Made by a program: the position numbers and the translations under genes. Under the pieces are notes generated by a model. It was not told the origin of the DNA. It made no database searches and saw only the letters and a list, made by a program, of their open reading frames with translations. Shown piece after piece: positions 50,398 to 61,803 of a stretch of DNA of 64,000 nucleotides. This DNA comes from Shimia aestuarii (GTDB taxonomy: Bacteria; Pseudomonadota; Alphaproteobacteria; Rhodobacterales; Rhodobacteraceae): assembly GCF_900114635.1 (NCBI RefSeq), contig NZ_FOTQ01000004.1:124001-188000 (forward strand), written 5' to 3'. Numbering within the stretch: position 1 is the stretch's first letter; the number at the start of each line of letters is the position of its first letter.

Positions 50398-51018
50398 TCA
50401 CGAATCCGGCCTGATCAGGCCAAGCCCGCGCAGGTAGACGCCAATGCCGCTTTCAAGCAGGTCTTCGGGAGAAAAGGGCGACTGGGTGCCGGGGCTGTTG
50501 CGGGCATAGAGTTCGACGACGCCGTGGCTCATCGCCCAGATATGGGCCGAGAACATGCTGGCGGGCGGGCGTTTTTCCGGTGGGATGTGCTGGCTGAGGT
50601 CAGTGGCGGCGCGCTCCATCACACCACGAGCGCGGGCGGCAACCTCGGCCAGTTCGGGTGTGCGATTGACGGAAATTCCGCTTTCGAACATGGCGATATA
50701 ATGCCCCGGATAGCGGCGCGCAAAGGCGAGATAGGCGCGGCCTGTGGCCTCGAATGATGCCAGTGCCGAAGGTTGTCCCTTTTCATAGGCATATTGCATC
50801 AGGTCGGCGAAAATCTCGTAGCCTTGTCGCGCGGCCTCGGCGATCAGGTCTTCGCGCCCCTCGAAGTGGCGATACACGGCGGCTGGAGTAACGCCGGCCT
50901 GTTTCGCTGCCTCGGAGAGAGTAAACCCGGTCGGGCCCTTGGTTTCGATCAGCTTGAGCGCTGCTTCGACCAAAGCCTGACGGAGATTGCCGTGATGATA
51001 GCCGCGTTTCTTAGGCAT
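50398..51018 (-). CDS. TetR family transcriptional regulator
   Basis: A 206-aa regulator with an N-terminal HTH ([28 protein letters not shown]) and a ligand-binding helical domain. ATG 51018 overlaps the ppk2 stop and matches the usual TetR start, whereas the longer frame would read through ppk2. It sits between ppk2 and the hydrolase lipoprotein; it may control either. Confidence 0.87.
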   Translation of the reverse strand: MPKKRGYHHGNLRQALVEAALKLIETKGPTGFTLSEAAKQAGVTPAAVYRHFEGREDLIAEAARQGYEIFADLMQYAYEKGQPSALASFEATGRAYLAFARRYPGHYIAMFESGISVNRTPELAEVAARARGVMERAATDLSQHIPPEKRPPASMFSAHIWAMSHGVVELYARNSPGTQSPFSPEDLLESGIGVYLRGLGLIRPDS

Positions 51019-51880
51019 TCCAGATGTCCGGCCCCCCGCAGATCGTCGGATCAATGGACCCAATGGCCTTGGCATCCTTGCGATCATAGTCAAGCTTGCT
51101 CAGCACTGCGCGGATCGCATTGAGCCGGGCGCGGCGCTTGTCATCCGAGCGTACAATGGTCCATGGCGCAAGCTCGCCGTGGCTACGGGTGAGGGTTTCG
51201 GAGATGGCCTTGGTGTAATCATCCCAGCGTTTCAGACCTTCGACGTCGATCCAGCTGAGTTTCCATTGCTTGAGCGGGTCGCTTTCACGGGCGAGGAAAC
51301 GGCGCAGTTGTTCGGCGCGGCCGACATTCATCCAGATCTTGAAAACATAGATGCCGTCGTTCACCAGCGTTTCTTCGAACGGGGTCACCTGGCGAAAAAA
51401 GCGCGCGCGCTGATCGTCATCGCAGAAACCGAAGACCTTTTCCACGACACCGCGATTGTACCACGAGCGGTCATAGAACACGATCTCACCACCCGCTGGC
51501 AGGTGATCGATGTAGCGCTGGAAATACCATTGCGTTTGTTCTGCGTCCGTGGGTTTGGAAAGCGCCACAACTCGCGCGCCGCGTGGATTAAGATTCTCAC
51601 GGAAGCGTTTGATTGTGCCGCCTTTTCCGGCAGCATCACGGCCTTCGAAGATGATCGCGATCCGTGCGCCTGTCTCCTTGGCCCAGTGCTGCATCTTGAC
51701 CAGTTCGATTTGCAGCGCTTTTAGTTCAGCCTCGTAGGCTTTGCGATTGAGCCGTTCGCCATGCGGGTAGGACGGGTCAAGGATTTCATTCTTGTCGGCG
51801 CGCTTGATCGCGTTGTGGACCGCTTTGGGAGCGTCGTTCTTGTAGAACGCGCTGATTGCGCCATCAAATGGCAACTCCAT
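51011..51880 (-). CDS. ppk2: Polyphosphate kinase 2 (class I)
   Basis: A 289-aa enzyme that transfers phosphate between polyphosphate and nucleoside diphosphates. [16 protein letters not shown] is Walker [14 protein letters not shown] is the Walker B-like region, and [19 protein letters not shown] is the lid. The stop overlaps the TetR start by 8 nt. Confidence 0.92.
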   Translation of the reverse strand: MELPFDGAISAFYKNDAPKAVHNAIKRADKNEILDPSYPHGERLNRKAYEAELKALQIELVKMQHWAKETGARIAIIFEGRDAAGKGGTIKRFRENLNPRGARVVALSKPTDAEQTQWYFQRYIDHLPAGGEIVFYDRSWYNRGVVEKVFGFCDDDQRARFFRQVTPFEETLVNDGIYVFKIWMNVGRAEQLRRFLARESDPLKQWKLSWIDVEGLKRWDDYTKAISETLTRSHGELAPWTIVRSDDKRRARLNAIRAVLSKLDYDRKDAKAIGSIDPTICGGPDIWNA

Positions 51881-51922
51881 GAAACCTCTCCCTTTTTTTC
51901 ACACTATGACGGCAGCGCGCAG

Positions 51923-52882
51923 TTAGCGCAATCCGGCACGAGACGCCGCACGGTGGATGGCTTGGATCACCTCTGTCTGTGCGGCGTGCTGCGGCATGTG
52001 TCCAATGCCGGGCAGAACGGTCAGCTTTGCACCCGAAATTATGGCGGCGAGGGGACGGGCGTGGATATCGAGCCCCACAATCGTGTCTATGTCGCCATGC
52101 ACGATTTCGGTTGGCACCCGAATGTCCGGGTAGTGCGGGGCCATTTCGGTGATCTCGTCGAGCAGGTTGGCGCGTTGCAAGGCATTTGCGCGTAAGGAAT
52201 CGCGCCTCAGCGTGAGGCCCGCGCCAATATGGTCAAGATATCCATCCGGAGCGGTCTGGGGATCGAAGATATCGGAAACTTCGCGCTCGACACGCTCGTC
52301 ATGGATATAGGCGGTCAGCACGGGGATCGCCAGTGGGCCAAGGAAGGGATGGGACAGAACGCGATAATACAGGCTGAGTGGCGTGGTCCATGGCAGGCCC
52401 GGTCCGGCCAGTGTCACAAGGGCAGAAAGGCGATCCGGGTGGTAGGTCGCCCAGGCAAGGGCGACCGCCCCGCCATAGGAGTGACCGACGACGATCGGGG
52501 ATTTGGCGCCAAGCTGCTCGGCGGCTTTGATGAAAAGCCCGGCCTGTTGACGGATCGTTGCGCCGGTTTTGTTGATGCGCTCGGTATAGCCAAGGCCGGG
52601 GCGGTCGAAGACGATGACACGGTAGTCAGCGGCCAGGGCGGGGGCGAGCGCATGGGTGAAGTCGCGCGCATTGCCCGAGGCCCCGTGGATCAGGACAAGG
52701 TCCGGGCCTTCGCCCATGACAACGGCATGCACGGCGTGGCCATCAACCTGAAGGATTTGCCCCTCGGGCGGAAACATGGCCTCGGCTTGCCGCTCGTGCT
52801 GGCGGGCGCGATGCGTGGTCCAGACCGACGCGACCACCAGAAGAAAAGCGAATAATATGAATGCCTTACCTGCCAATGTCAT
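51923..52882 (-). CDS. Alpha/beta hydrolase
   Basis: A 319-aa hydrolase with an N-terminal hydrophobic anchor. [12 protein letters not shown] is the oxyanion loop; [12 protein letters not shown] carries the nucleophile Ser; Asp and His lie in HGDIDTIVG and GIGHMPQHA. It overlaps the metA end by 17 nt. Haloalkane dehalogenase or esterase activity cannot be separated by sequence. Confidence 0.82.
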   Translation of the reverse strand: MTLAGKAFILFAFLLVVASVWTTHRARQHERQAEAMFPPEGQILQVDGHAVHAVVMGEGPDLVLIHGASGNARDFTHALAPALAADYRVIVFDRPGLGYTERINKTGATIRQQAGLFIKAAEQLGAKSPIVVGHSYGGAVALAWATYHPDRLSALVTLAGPGLPWTTPLSLYYRVLSHPFLGPLAIPVLTAYIHDERVEREVSDIFDPQTAPDGYLDHIGAGLTLRRDSLRANALQRANLLDEITEMAPHYPDIRVPTEIVHGDIDTIVGLDIHARPLAAIISGAKLTVLPGIGHMPQHAAQTEVIQAIHRAASRAGLR

Positions 52883-53789
52883 TCATGTCGTAATGCGTGG
52901 TCTCGTAGACCTCGGTGATCCAGTTGCCGTAAAGCAGATGCGCGTGGCTGCGCCAGCGGTTCTGTGGCGGGCGGGACGGATCGTCATCGGGATAGTAGTT
53001 GCAGGGCACGTTGATCGGTGTGCCATTGGCGACGTCGCGGTCATATTCCTGTTTGAGCGTATCGCTGTCATACTCGAAATGATTGAAGATATAGAGCGCG
53101 CGATGCTCCGGGTCTTCGACCAGACAGGGGCCGACCTCATCGCTGCTGAGTAGGGTCTTGAGGGCGGGGACGGCGTCGATCTCGGCCTGTTTCATCTCGG
53201 TCCAGCGGCTAACCGGAATGACGCAATCATCTGAAAATCCACGCAAATAATGGCTTGCGGGGTCCATGTTGCGATGCCGGAAACAGCCAAACGCCTTGGC
53301 GTCGAGCATGTGTTTCCTGACGCCGTGGAAATGGTTGATCATCGCCATGCCGCCCCAGCAGACGCCGAAGGTGGAATGCACGTTGGTCTGGGTCCATTCA
53401 AAGACTTCGATCAATTCTTGCCAATAGGTTACGTCTTCGAACGGGAGGTGTTCGATGGGCGCCCCAGTGATGATCAGGCCGTCGAATTTCTCGCCCGTTG
53501 CCTTCACCTCGGAGAAGGGGCGGTAAAACTCGGCCATATGTTCAGCGGCGGTGTTCTTGGTCTGATGTTCGCTCATACGGATTAAGGAAAACTCAATCTG
53601 TAGCGCGGTTGCGCCGATCAGGCGTGCGAACTGGTTCTCGGTCTGGATCTTCTTGGGCATCAGGTTCAAGAGGCCGATGCGCAAGGGGCGAATGTCCTGA
53701 CGGGCGGCCTGGTCCTCGGACATAACCATCACACCTTCGCGCGAAAGCACGTCAAAGGCAGGGAGGTCCGAAGGAAGCTTGATAGGCAT
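52866..53789 (-). CDS. metAA: Homoserine O-acetyltransferase (MetA type)
   Basis: A 307-aa enzyme that activates homoserine for methionine synthesis. [14 protein letters not shown] and [10 protein letters not shown] (catalytic C144) are MetA motifs. At the specificity site, GAPIEHLPF has Glu where E. coli MetA has Gly, the substitution that favours acetyl-CoA over succinyl-CoA. ATG 53789 matches the family start. A P-loop ATPase gene is 37 nt upstream. Confidence 0.92.
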   Translation of the reverse strand: MPIKLPSDLPAFDVLSREGVMVMSEDQAARQDIRPLRIGLLNLMPKKIQTENQFARLIGATALQIEFSLIRMSEHQTKNTAAEHMAEFYRPFSEVKATGEKFDGLIITGAPIEHLPFEDVTYWQELIEVFEWTQTNVHSTFGVCWGGMAMINHFHGVRKHMLDAKAFGCFRHRNMDPASHYLRGFSDDCVIPVSRWTEMKQAEIDAVPALKTLLSSDEVGPCLVEDPEHRALYIFNHFEYDSDTLKQEYDRDVANGTPINVPCNYYPDDDPSRPPQNRWRSHAHLLYGNWITEVYETTHYDMNDIGR

Positions 53790-53826
53790 GTCAGGTCTTT
53801 CCGTATGGCGTTTGTGAAGGGGGTAG

Positions 53827-54699
53827 TTAGGCAGTTTGGCCTTGTTTCTCAAGGGTCTGTGCGATCAGGGCGTTGAAATCCGAGGCGGTTGTGACCTTGG
53901 AGACGTCTTCTGCGGTGACGGTCACGCCCCAGCGCGCCATGGCGGCATAGCGGGGCTGGCGGTGGGCCAGCGCCTTGGCGTAGGTCCAGCGGACAAAGGC
54001 GTTCGGGTCGACCTGCGCTTCGGATTTTCCGGTTTCGGCAAGGTATTCCTGCCAGCGCGCGAGAAGAAACTCGGGCTGGTAGTACATCGGCTTGGGCGCG
54101 CGGTCGAAGCGGCGGATCAGTTCTTCGGTATGGGCCTCGGACCCCTTGATCCAAACCATCAGTGCATTTGAAGAAAGCGCATTCAAAACAGGGTCTTGCG
54201 GGTCTTCGGGATCCACGACTTCGCAGATGGAGCCGCCGGTGTCACAGACAAAATGGTCATAGCCATAAAGCGTTTGGGCGCGGTCGATGAAGTGGGCGGT
54301 GTCGAGCAGGGCGGCGGTTTCGGCGACGTGGTGCTGATCCTGTCGGCGCATGTATTCGTCAAATGGAACGCCGCCGAGATCGGGGTTCCCGGGCTTGCCC
54401 AAATAGGTCGAAAGCGGAGCTAAGTTATTGAAAGTAATGTTGGAACCGATATAGATCGAGTCCGACATCAGGAGTTCCCGCAGGAAAGGGACCTTCATCG
54501 CCTCGCGTTTGGCGTTGTCGGCGATGTGTTCGCCCATGTAGCGGGTGCCGATCCGGTAGTCGATCGAGTAGTGGAACCATTCACCGCTGTCCCGCAAGAT
54601 ATTGGAAACATGTGTTTTTCCAAGGCCGGACATGCCGAAAAGCACAACTTTGCGGCGCGCGGCGTCTTGCCAGGTTTGTGCGGTTGGATAGATCATCAA
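53827..54699 (-). CDS. P-loop ATPase of unknown function
   Basis: A 290-aa protein with Walker A GMSGLGKT at residues 22-29. The sequence around [17 protein letters not shown] is conserved-looking but not known to me. It ends with a likely helical tail. It is upstream of metA on the same strand, so it may share its control. A hairpin lies in its leader. No enzymatic function can be assigned. Confidence 0.7.
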   Translation of the reverse strand: MMIYPTAQTWQDAARRKVVLFGMSGLGKTHVSNILRDSGEWFHYSIDYRIGTRYMGEHIADNAKREAMKVPFLRELLMSDSIYIGSNITFNNLAPLSTYLGKPGNPDLGGVPFDEYMRRQDQHHVAETAALLDTAHFIDRAQTLYGYDHFVCDTGGSICEVVDPEDPQDPVLNALSSNALMVWIKGSEAHTEELIRRFDRAPKPMYYQPEFLLARWQEYLAETGKSEAQVDPNAFVRWTYAKALAHRQPRYAAMARWGVTVTAEDVSKVTTASDFNALIAQTLEKQGQTA

Positions 54700-54720
54700 C
54701 CCATTCCTTTACGATCTCCC

Positions 54721-54741
54721 CGCAGGTGGTAGCCGCCTGCG
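54721..54741 (-). other. Leader hairpin before the ATPase-metA genes
   Basis: CGCAGG/CCTGCG is a 6-bp stem with a 9-nt loop in the RNA, followed by GGGGAGATCG and an AAAGG ribosome site. It lies 22 nt before the start. A regulatory leader is possible, as metA genes often have SAM-sensing leaders, but I could not match a known riboswitch. Confidence 0.3.
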
Positions 54742-54782
54742 CCCAAGCGGTCAACGGCAATCCCTGGACACTTGAATCCGGG

Positions 54783-54837
54783 CCTCGGTTTTGCGTCGGT
54801 GAAACGTCGGTGAAACGTCGGTATTGCGTCGGTATTG
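54783..54837 (+). repeat. 11-bp tandem repeats before the sulfurtransferase
   Basis: Two copies of CGTCGGTGAAA (54794-54804, 54805-54815) and two of CGTCGGTATTG (54816-54826, 54827-54837) run head to tail, with a degenerate fifth unit at 54783. A unit of 11 bp is one DNA turn, so all copies face one side of the helix. They lie 61 nt before the rhodanese gene. Confidence 0.75.
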
Positions 54838-54897
54838 AGGAAGGTTTGGCGCAAGTTGGCCTGCTGCGGTAAGGTGTTGTTAAGAGGAGGGACACCC

Positions 54898-55779
54898 ATG
54901 GCCCATCAACGTTTCCGGTTTCCCGAGGCGATTGTCGAAACCGGCTGGCTTGCCGTGCATTTGAACGATCCCGATCTGCGGGTATTTGATTGTACCACCT
55001 ATCTTGAGTTCACGCCTGACGAGGCTCGACCCTATGATGTCGTGAGCGGGCATGAGTCCCATTTGCATGGCCACATTCCCGGCGCAGGCTATCTTGATTT
55101 GCAGGGCGCGTTTTCGACCCCGGACGCGCCGTTCGCCATGAGCCTGCCGCGTGTCGAGGACGCCGTGCGCGCGTTTGAGATGCATGGCGTCTCAGATGGC
55201 ACGCGGGTCGTGCTTTACAGCCGAACGACGCTGCCGTGGGCGACACGGTTCTGGTGGATGCTGCGCTGGATCGGGTTTGACAACGCGGCAATCCTGAATG
55301 GTGGGTTCGCGAAATGGCAGGCCGAGGGGCATCCGGTAGAACAGGGCGAAAATCGCTATGCTGCCGGAAAGATCACGCCCAGGCCTCGGCCCGGGGTTTT
55401 TGTCGGGAAGGACGAAGTGCTGGCAGGGACAGATGCGGCGCAGACCTGTGTCGTCAACGCACTCAGTCCGGACCTGCATTCCGGTGAGAATGACCGCTAT
55501 GGGCGGGCGGGGCGCATTCCGGGGAGCGTGAACGTGCCAGCGGCGTCCGTGGTGGAAGCGGAGAGTCAGATCCTGAAACCATATAGCGAGATCGCGGCGG
55601 CGTTCGAGGCGTCCGGGGCAAGTGGCGCAGCGCGGCAGATCACCTATTGCGGCGGTGGGATATTCGCGACGCTGGATGCGTTCCTGTTGCACCAGTTGGG
55701 ATGCGAGGATGTGGCGGTGTATGACAATTCGATGAGCGAATGGGCCAATGACCCGTCGCTGCCGATGGAAACCGACTAG
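54898..55779 (+). CDS. sseA: Tandem-rhodanese sulfurtransferase (SseA type)
   Basis: A 293-aa enzyme of two rhodanese domains. The C-terminal active-site loop is CGGGIFA (in ITYCGGGIF), the form that handles thiosulfate or 3-mercaptopyruvate. A strong AAGAGGAGGG precedes the chosen ATG. The 11-bp tandem repeats lie upstream. It converges with the first EamA gene by 4 nt. Confidence 0.88.
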   Translation: MAHQRFRFPEAIVETGWLAVHLNDPDLRVFDCTTYLEFTPDEARPYDVVSGHESHLHGHIPGAGYLDLQGAFSTPDAPFAMSLPRVEDAVRAFEMHGVSDGTRVVLYSRTTLPWATRFWWMLRWIGFDNAAILNGGFAKWQAEGHPVEQGENRYAAGKITPRPRPGVFVGKDEVLAGTDAAQTCVVNALSPDLHSGENDRYGRAGRIPGSVNVPAASVVEAESQILKPYSEIAAAFEASGASGAARQITYCGGGIFATLDAFLLHQLGCEDVAVYDNSMSEWANDPSLPMETD

Positions 55780-56696
55780 ACCGGTTTGGCGGAGAAGATG
55801 CGAAAAACCCGCCCGTCGATTACAGCAAGCCCAAGGGCGAGGAGCGCAAAGCCAATCAGGGCGCGGGGCGCGACGGTTTCCCCCAGAACCAGCCAGCCAA
55901 GGCAGATGGCAAAGGGCGGGATCAACAAGGTGACGAGCAGAAGATTGCCCGACCCTGCAACGGCAAGCAGGCGGTAATAGAGAAGGTAGGCACCTGCAGT
56001 GGCGATCAGCGAAGCAAAGCCAATGGCGCCCCATGTGACGGGCATCAGTGCAAAATCAAACGGGCCTTCGACGCTCCATGCCATGGGCAGGATCATCACG
56101 CTTGAGGCGGTCAGCATCCCGGCGGCGGCGACCTGTGGCGACAGGCCATTGAGCGTTGCGCGCGCCCATGCGCCGGCAAAGGCGTAAGACAGGGTGGCGG
56201 CGACGGCGGCCAGTTGGGCCAAGTTGCGTGGATCAAGGTGGGTCAGGTTGGAAAGGCCGATGGCGGTTGCCACACCGAGAAAGCCGAGGCCGACGCCAAG
56301 CGCCTTGCGGACGCTGAGGCGCTCATCGGCAAAGAAGAGCGCGGCGACCACCACGCCAAAGATGGCGGTGGTGGCGTTGAAGATCGAGGCGAGGCCGCTT
56401 TCGATGGACAGTTGCGCCCAGTTCAGCAGGGCGAAGGGCAGGATGTTGTTGAGCAATCCCATGACAAGAAACGCCCCCCAGACGCGGGGTTCCCGTGGCA
56501 CCGGTAAGCGGCGCATCAGGACCACCGCCCAGAGCACCAGCGTGGCCCAGAACACGCGATGGGCCACTAGGGTGAGCACGCCGATTTCGTTCAGCGCGAG
56601 GCGGCTGGCCAGAAAGATGCCCCCCCAGATCAGGCCGAGCAGCAAGAGTTCGGCCCATGCGGAAGGGGACAGGGATTTTTGGGTAATCGCGCTCAT
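55776..56696 (-). CDS. EamA/DMT family exporter
   Basis: A 306-aa inner-membrane protein of ten helices in two EamA repeats. GLIWGGIFLASRLAL is the usual N-terminal motif. EamA proteins export amino acids, nucleosides or other small metabolites. It overlaps the end of the rhodanese gene by 4 nt on the opposite strand. Confidence 0.86.
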   Translation of the reverse strand: MSAITQKSLSPSAWAELLLLGLIWGGIFLASRLALNEIGVLTLVAHRVFWATLVLWAVVLMRRLPVPREPRVWGAFLVMGLLNNILPFALLNWAQLSIESGLASIFNATTAIFGVVVAALFFADERLSVRKALGVGLGFLGVATAIGLSNLTHLDPRNLAQLAAVAATLSYAFAGAWARATLNGLSPQVAAAGMLTASSVMILPMAWSVEGPFDFALMPVTWGAIGFASLIATAGAYLLYYRLLAVAGSGNLLLVTLLIPPFAICLGWLVLGETVAPRALIGFALLALGLAVIDGRVFRIFSAKPV

Positions 56697-56737
56697 GGTC
56701 GGACCCTAGCGGCGCAGTTAGTGGCGCGCGACCCGGA

Positions 56738-57607
56738 TCATGCGGATTTCGGACGGCGGGTCTGGGTCCAGATATTGAGGTAATTGCCGCCAAAGATGAG
56801 CAGCGCGCCGATCACCACAAAGATGTCGATGGGTTCATTGTAGAGCAACACGCCCACCACGGCGATCAGCGGCAGGCGGACAAAATCGATGGGCATGACA
56901 ACGGTGGCGGGGGCGAGGCTGAGCGCGGTGGTGAGGCAGAAATGGGCGACCAGTCCGGCGCATCCGATCAGCACGAGCCACGGGACCGAGGCGGCAGAGG
57001 GCAGGGAGATGTCCCCGTCAAACCCGGCGCAGATCAGGCCAAAGACGGCCTGCATCACGGTCAGGTAGAACAGGATGCAGGTGATGGTCTGATTGCGGGT
57101 GAGTTTGCGGGTGAAGAGCGCCGAGAGCGCAAAGCCAATGGCGGCAAGGGCGGCCGTCACCTGTCCGGGATCGAAGGTCTCGGGGGACGGGCGGGCCACG
57201 ACGAGGATGCCGACAAAGCCGATGATGGCAGAGAGCGCACCAACCGGCGTGATGCGTTCGCCAAGGATCAGCGGGGCGAGAAGGATCGCCCAGAGCGGCG
57301 AGGTGAATTCCAGCGCAAAGACCTGCGCAAGCGGGATCACCGTGATCGAGCAGAACCACAGGTTCTGTCCTGCGAAGTGGCTGATATTACGCACCAAATG
57401 CAGACCGAGGTTGCGGGTGTTCACCTGATTGATCGTGCCCGCAACGGTGGCGACGATGAGCACGATCGCGATGCCGACAAAGCTTCGGTACATCATGATT
57501 TCGAACGTATCGAGCTCGAAACTCACGGCGCGTCCGGCGATGGCCATGGAGGTGAAGGAGAGGATGGCGCCGCTCATCCAGAGTGCGGCCTTGAGGGTAT
57601 CGCTCAT
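56738..57607 (-). CDS. EamA/DMT family exporter (second)
   Basis: A 289-aa membrane protein of ten helices. NLWFCSITVIPLAQVFALEF is typical for the family. ATG 57607 gives MSDTLKAALWM and is preferred over an upstream ATG. It lies 41 nt upstream of the first EamA gene on the same strand. The two proteins are only distantly alike and are not a duplication. Confidence 0.86.
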   Translation of the reverse strand: MSDTLKAALWMSGAILSFTSMAIAGRAVSFELDTFEIMMYRSFVGIAIVLIVATVAGTINQVNTRNLGLHLVRNISHFAGQNLWFCSITVIPLAQVFALEFTSPLWAILLAPLILGERITPVGALSAIIGFVGILVVARPSPETFDPGQVTAALAAIGFALSALFTRKLTRNQTITCILFYLTVMQAVFGLICAGFDGDISLPSAASVPWLVLIGCAGLVAHFCLTTALSLAPATVVMPIDFVRLPLIAVVGVLLYNEPIDIFVVIGALLIFGGNYLNIWTQTRRPKSA

Positions 57608-57617
57608 CTTTGTGTCC

Positions 57618-57971
57618 TTATTCCGCAACCGTGCAGCAGCCGTGCTGCAGGCGGTGGGCGGGCTGTCCTGTCAGCAGGTAATAGCGCAGCGGAAAGGTGC
57701 CGGAGGCGATGGCGCAGGGGAGTTCGTCAAGGATCAGGGTGGCGGGCGCATCGTTGAGATGCGTGGTCCAGGCCCTTGGAAAGGTGGTGGCGCTGTCCAG
57801 TGGCGTGAGCGGTAAGGTCGCGGTCTCGTTGGGTGCGTGGCGGATATGCAGGCGGTTGCCTTCGATGGTCATGACCGGCAACCCGCCCACGTCCTCGCAG
57901 GCCAGAGGCGGCAGGGCGAAGCCTGTCGTGGCGGGAAGGATTGCAACGAGTGTCATCAGGGCGTGACGCAT
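57618..57971 (-). CDS. Exported protein of unknown function (117 aa)
   Basis: A short protein with a signal peptide (MRHALMTLVAILPATTGFAL) and three mature Cys residues, one near the mature start and a CC pair (HGCCTVAE) at the end. ATG 57971 is chosen because it opens into the signal. It precedes the second EamA gene by 10 nt on the same strand. I recognise no family. Confidence 0.6.
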   Translation of the reverse strand: MRHALMTLVAILPATTGFALPPLACEDVGGLPVMTIEGNRLHIRHAPNETATLPLTPLDSATTFPRAWTTHLNDAPATLILDELPCAIASGTFPLRYYLLTGQPAHRLQHGCCTVAE

Positions 57972-58068
57972 GAAGGGCCTCTTGGGTGTTGGCCCATGTT
58001 TGGCAGTGGCGCCGCGGAAGTTCCAGCGCTTTGTTGCACATGTGAAGGAGGTGGCGTTCGCGCAATGC

Positions 58069-58098
58069 AAAACGCCGCCCCGTGGGAGAGCGGCGTTT
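58069..58098 (-). terminator. Terminator after guaA
   Basis: AAACGCCGC/GCGGCGTTT (58070-58078/58090-58098) with an A run that gives U on the minus strand. It ends guaA just after its stop. Confidence 0.8.
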
Positions 58099-58137
58099 CG
58101 ACATGGATCGTGGCTCAGGGTTTGGCCGGATCGGCGC

Positions 58138-59697
<1,560 letters not shown>

Positions 59698-59760
59698 GAG
59701 CGCGGATTAGCGCCTGCGCAGGGTTTGCGCAAGCGTGTTTGCGCGCTGTGACATGGGGAA

Positions 59761-59828
59761 GGGGGGCTGTCTGCCCCCCGGCCTGCAATGCAGGCGCTCC
59801 CCCCGAGGATATTTCCGGCAAAAGGAAG
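59761..59828 (+). repeat. GC-hairpin plus GTATTT-like repeat element
   Basis: A GGGGGGC/GCCCCCC hairpin (59761-59779) and GCCTGC/GCAGGC (59781-59795) lead into CCCCCCGAGGATATTTCCGG and AAAAGGAAG. It lies between divergent guaA and the MttB gene. It is the third copy of the element in the window. Confidence 0.6.
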
Positions 59829-59954
59829 GGGAATGGGCGGAAATTTGCGGGGCGATGTCGCATTCTTGTTCCAATGGCCGCTAATTTGCCGTGACGCGGG
59901 TGAATTGCAGGCTAGATCAGGAGCAGGATAACGCTTCAGGCGCGAGGAATTGAC

Positions 59955-61499
59955 ATGGCAGAAGCAACGACACGTCGGCGGAGCCGCTCGGGTGGAGGGG
60001 CCGCACGTCGGGCCGAACGCACCACGCTCAAGATCGAGACCGCAAAATACATCGAACGCAACATTCCGCTGTTCGAGATCCTCAACGAGGAAGCGCTCGA
60101 AATAATCGAGGCCAATGCGGAATTGATTCTTGAAGAGGTTGGCGTGAATTTCGTCAACAATCCCGGGGCGCTGGAGCGCTGGCGCAATGCGGGTGCCGAT
60201 GTCGAGGGCGAACGTGTGCGCATTCCGCGCGGCCTTGCGCGGGAGCTTTGCAAGACGGCGCCGTCGCGGATCACGCAGCACGCGCGCAACCCCGAGCGGA
60301 CCGTCGAGATCGGTGGCAACACGCTGGTTTGCGCCCCGGTCTATGGCCCGCCCTTCGTCCGGGATTTGGATGGTGGTCGGCGTTATGCGACGATGGATGA
60401 TTTCCAGAAATTCGTGAAGCTGGGCTACATGTCCAAGTGGTTGCACCATTCGGGCGGTACGGTTTGTGAACCGACTGACGTGGCGGTGAACAAGCGTCAC
60501 CTGGACATGTTGCTGGCGCACATGACCCTGTCGGACAAGCCGTTCATGGGCTCGGTCACGGAACCCAGCCGCGCGCAGGACAGCGTTGAGATGTGTGAAA
60601 TCCTGTTCGGCAAAGAGTTCGTGCAGGAAAACACGGTGATGACGTCGCTCATCAACATCAACTCGCCCATGACCTTTGACGACGTGATGATGGGCGCGCT
60701 TGAGGTTTACGCGGCCAACAACCAGGCCTGCATCGTGTCGCCCTTTATCGTGGGTGGTGCCATGGCGCCGGTGTCGGTGGCGGGCACGCTGACGCAGGTC
60801 TTGGCCGAGGTGCTGGCGGGGATCGCCTATTCGCAGTTGATCCGCCCCGGCGCGCCGGTGATCTTCGGGGCCTTCGTGACCTCGATCGACATGAATTCGG
60901 GGGCGCCGACCTTTGGCACGCCGGAAGCGAGCCAGATCCTTTATGGGGCCGGTCAGCTGGCGCGTCGTCTTGGTCTGCCGTTCCGTTCGGGTGGGGGCTT
61001 GTGCGGCTCGAAGCTGCCGGATGCGCAGGCAGCCTATGAAACCGCGCACACGCACAACGCGGCGCTGTTGGGCGGCGTGAACTTCATGCTGCATTCGTGT
61101 GGCTGGCTGGAAGGCGGGCTGGTGTCGAGCTTTGAGAAATTCGTGATGGACGCGGATCAGCTTGGCGTGTTGCACCAGATGGCGCGCGGCGTGAGCCATG
61201 ACGAGAACGCGCAGGCGCTGGACGCGATCCGTGAAGTGGGGCCGGGGGGGCATTACCTTGGCTGCGCCCACACGCAGGCGAACTTCAAAGAGGCGTTCTG
61301 GCGGTCTGAACTGCTTGACTACAAACCGTTCGAGACATGGGAAGACGAGGGTGCGCGCGATACGCAGGCGCTGGCGTCGCTGCGGGTGGAAAAACTGCTG
61401 GCGGGCTATCAGAAACCCGCCATGGATCCAGGCGTGGAAGAGGCGCTCAACGCCTATGTCGCCGAGAAGAAAGCCTCGATGCCGGACAGCTTCATCTGA
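59955..61499 (+). CDS. MttB-family corrinoid methyltransferase (no pyrrolysine)
   Basis: A 514-aa TIM-barrel protein of the trimethylamine methyltransferase family. There is no in-frame TAG, so it lacks pyrrolysine, like glycine betaine or other quaternary amine methyltransferases. The AFVTSIDMNSGAPTFGTPE and FRSGGGLCGSKLPDAQAAYE segments are family motifs. The basic N-terminal tail (RRRSRSGGGAARR) is an odd extension. No corrinoid protein gene is next to it, so its partner is elsewhere. Confidence 0.85.
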   Translation: MAEATTRRRSRSGGGAARRAERTTLKIETAKYIERNIPLFEILNEEALEIIEANAELILEEVGVNFVNNPGALERWRNAGADVEGERVRIPRGLARELCKTAPSRITQHARNPERTVEIGGNTLVCAPVYGPPFVRDLDGGRRYATMDDFQKFVKLGYMSKWLHHSGGTVCEPTDVAVNKRHLDMLLAHMTLSDKPFMGSVTEPSRAQDSVEMCEILFGKEFVQENTVMTSLININSPMTFDDVMMGALEVYAANNQACIVSPFIVGGAMAPVSVAGTLTQVLAEVLAGIAYSQLIRPGAPVIFGAFVTSIDMNSGAPTFGTPEASQILYGAGQLARRLGLPFRSGGGLCGSKLPDAQAAYETAHTHNAALLGGVNFMLHSCGWLEGGLVSSFEKFVMDADQLGVLHQMARGVSHDENAQALDAIREVGPGGHYLGCAHTQANFKEAFWRSELLDYKPFETWEDEGARDTQALASLRVEKLLAGYQKPAMDPGVEEALNAYVAEKKASMPDSFI

Positions 61500-61509
61500 T
61501 CCAACTGGC

Positions 61510-61803
61510 CTAGCAAGTGCCTTGTGAGGCCCGCAAGACGCGGGCTTCGCCCATCATGGCGATGAGAATGTCGACATGTTTGACCAATGAATAGGCGGCG
61601 TCGCTTGTGCGTCGCTGCCGGTTCAGGTCGTCTTCCAATTCCATCAGACGCATCAGGGCCGCGCCGCTGCGCGGCAAAGGGCCATACCCCAGATGCCGCT
61701 TGAGGTGCTGTTCGCGCCGGTATTCGTTTGCGCCCGCGCGGGCCGCGCGGATCAGCAGGCGGGGACGGTTCAGGCTGTTGAGCATGGCGAGGATGTCTTT
61801 CAT
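61510..61803 (-). CDS. DUF6477 family protein
   Basis: A 97-aa protein, mostly helical (RPRLLIRAARAGANEYRREQ and LMRLMELEDDLNRQRR). The pattern is that of DUF6477, a Rhodobacterales family. ATG 61803 is chosen over an upstream ATG since it matches the family start. It is divergent from the DUF6456 protein, 244 nt apart. A role with that protein in gene transfer agent control is an inference. Confidence 0.7.
   Translation of the reverse strand: MKDILAMLNSLNRPRLLIRAARAGANEYRREQHLKRHLGYGPLPRSGAALMRLMELEDDLNRQRRTSDAAYSLVKHVDILIAMMGEARVLRASQGTC

Noticed and set aside
54700-54770. ZTP (pfl) or SAM-II riboswitch before the ATPase-metA genes
   Set aside because: Words like CCGCTTGGGC and ACCACC...GGGGAG recall the ZTP core, but their order is reversed; the SAM-II 3' motif is absent. 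Left as a plain hairpin.
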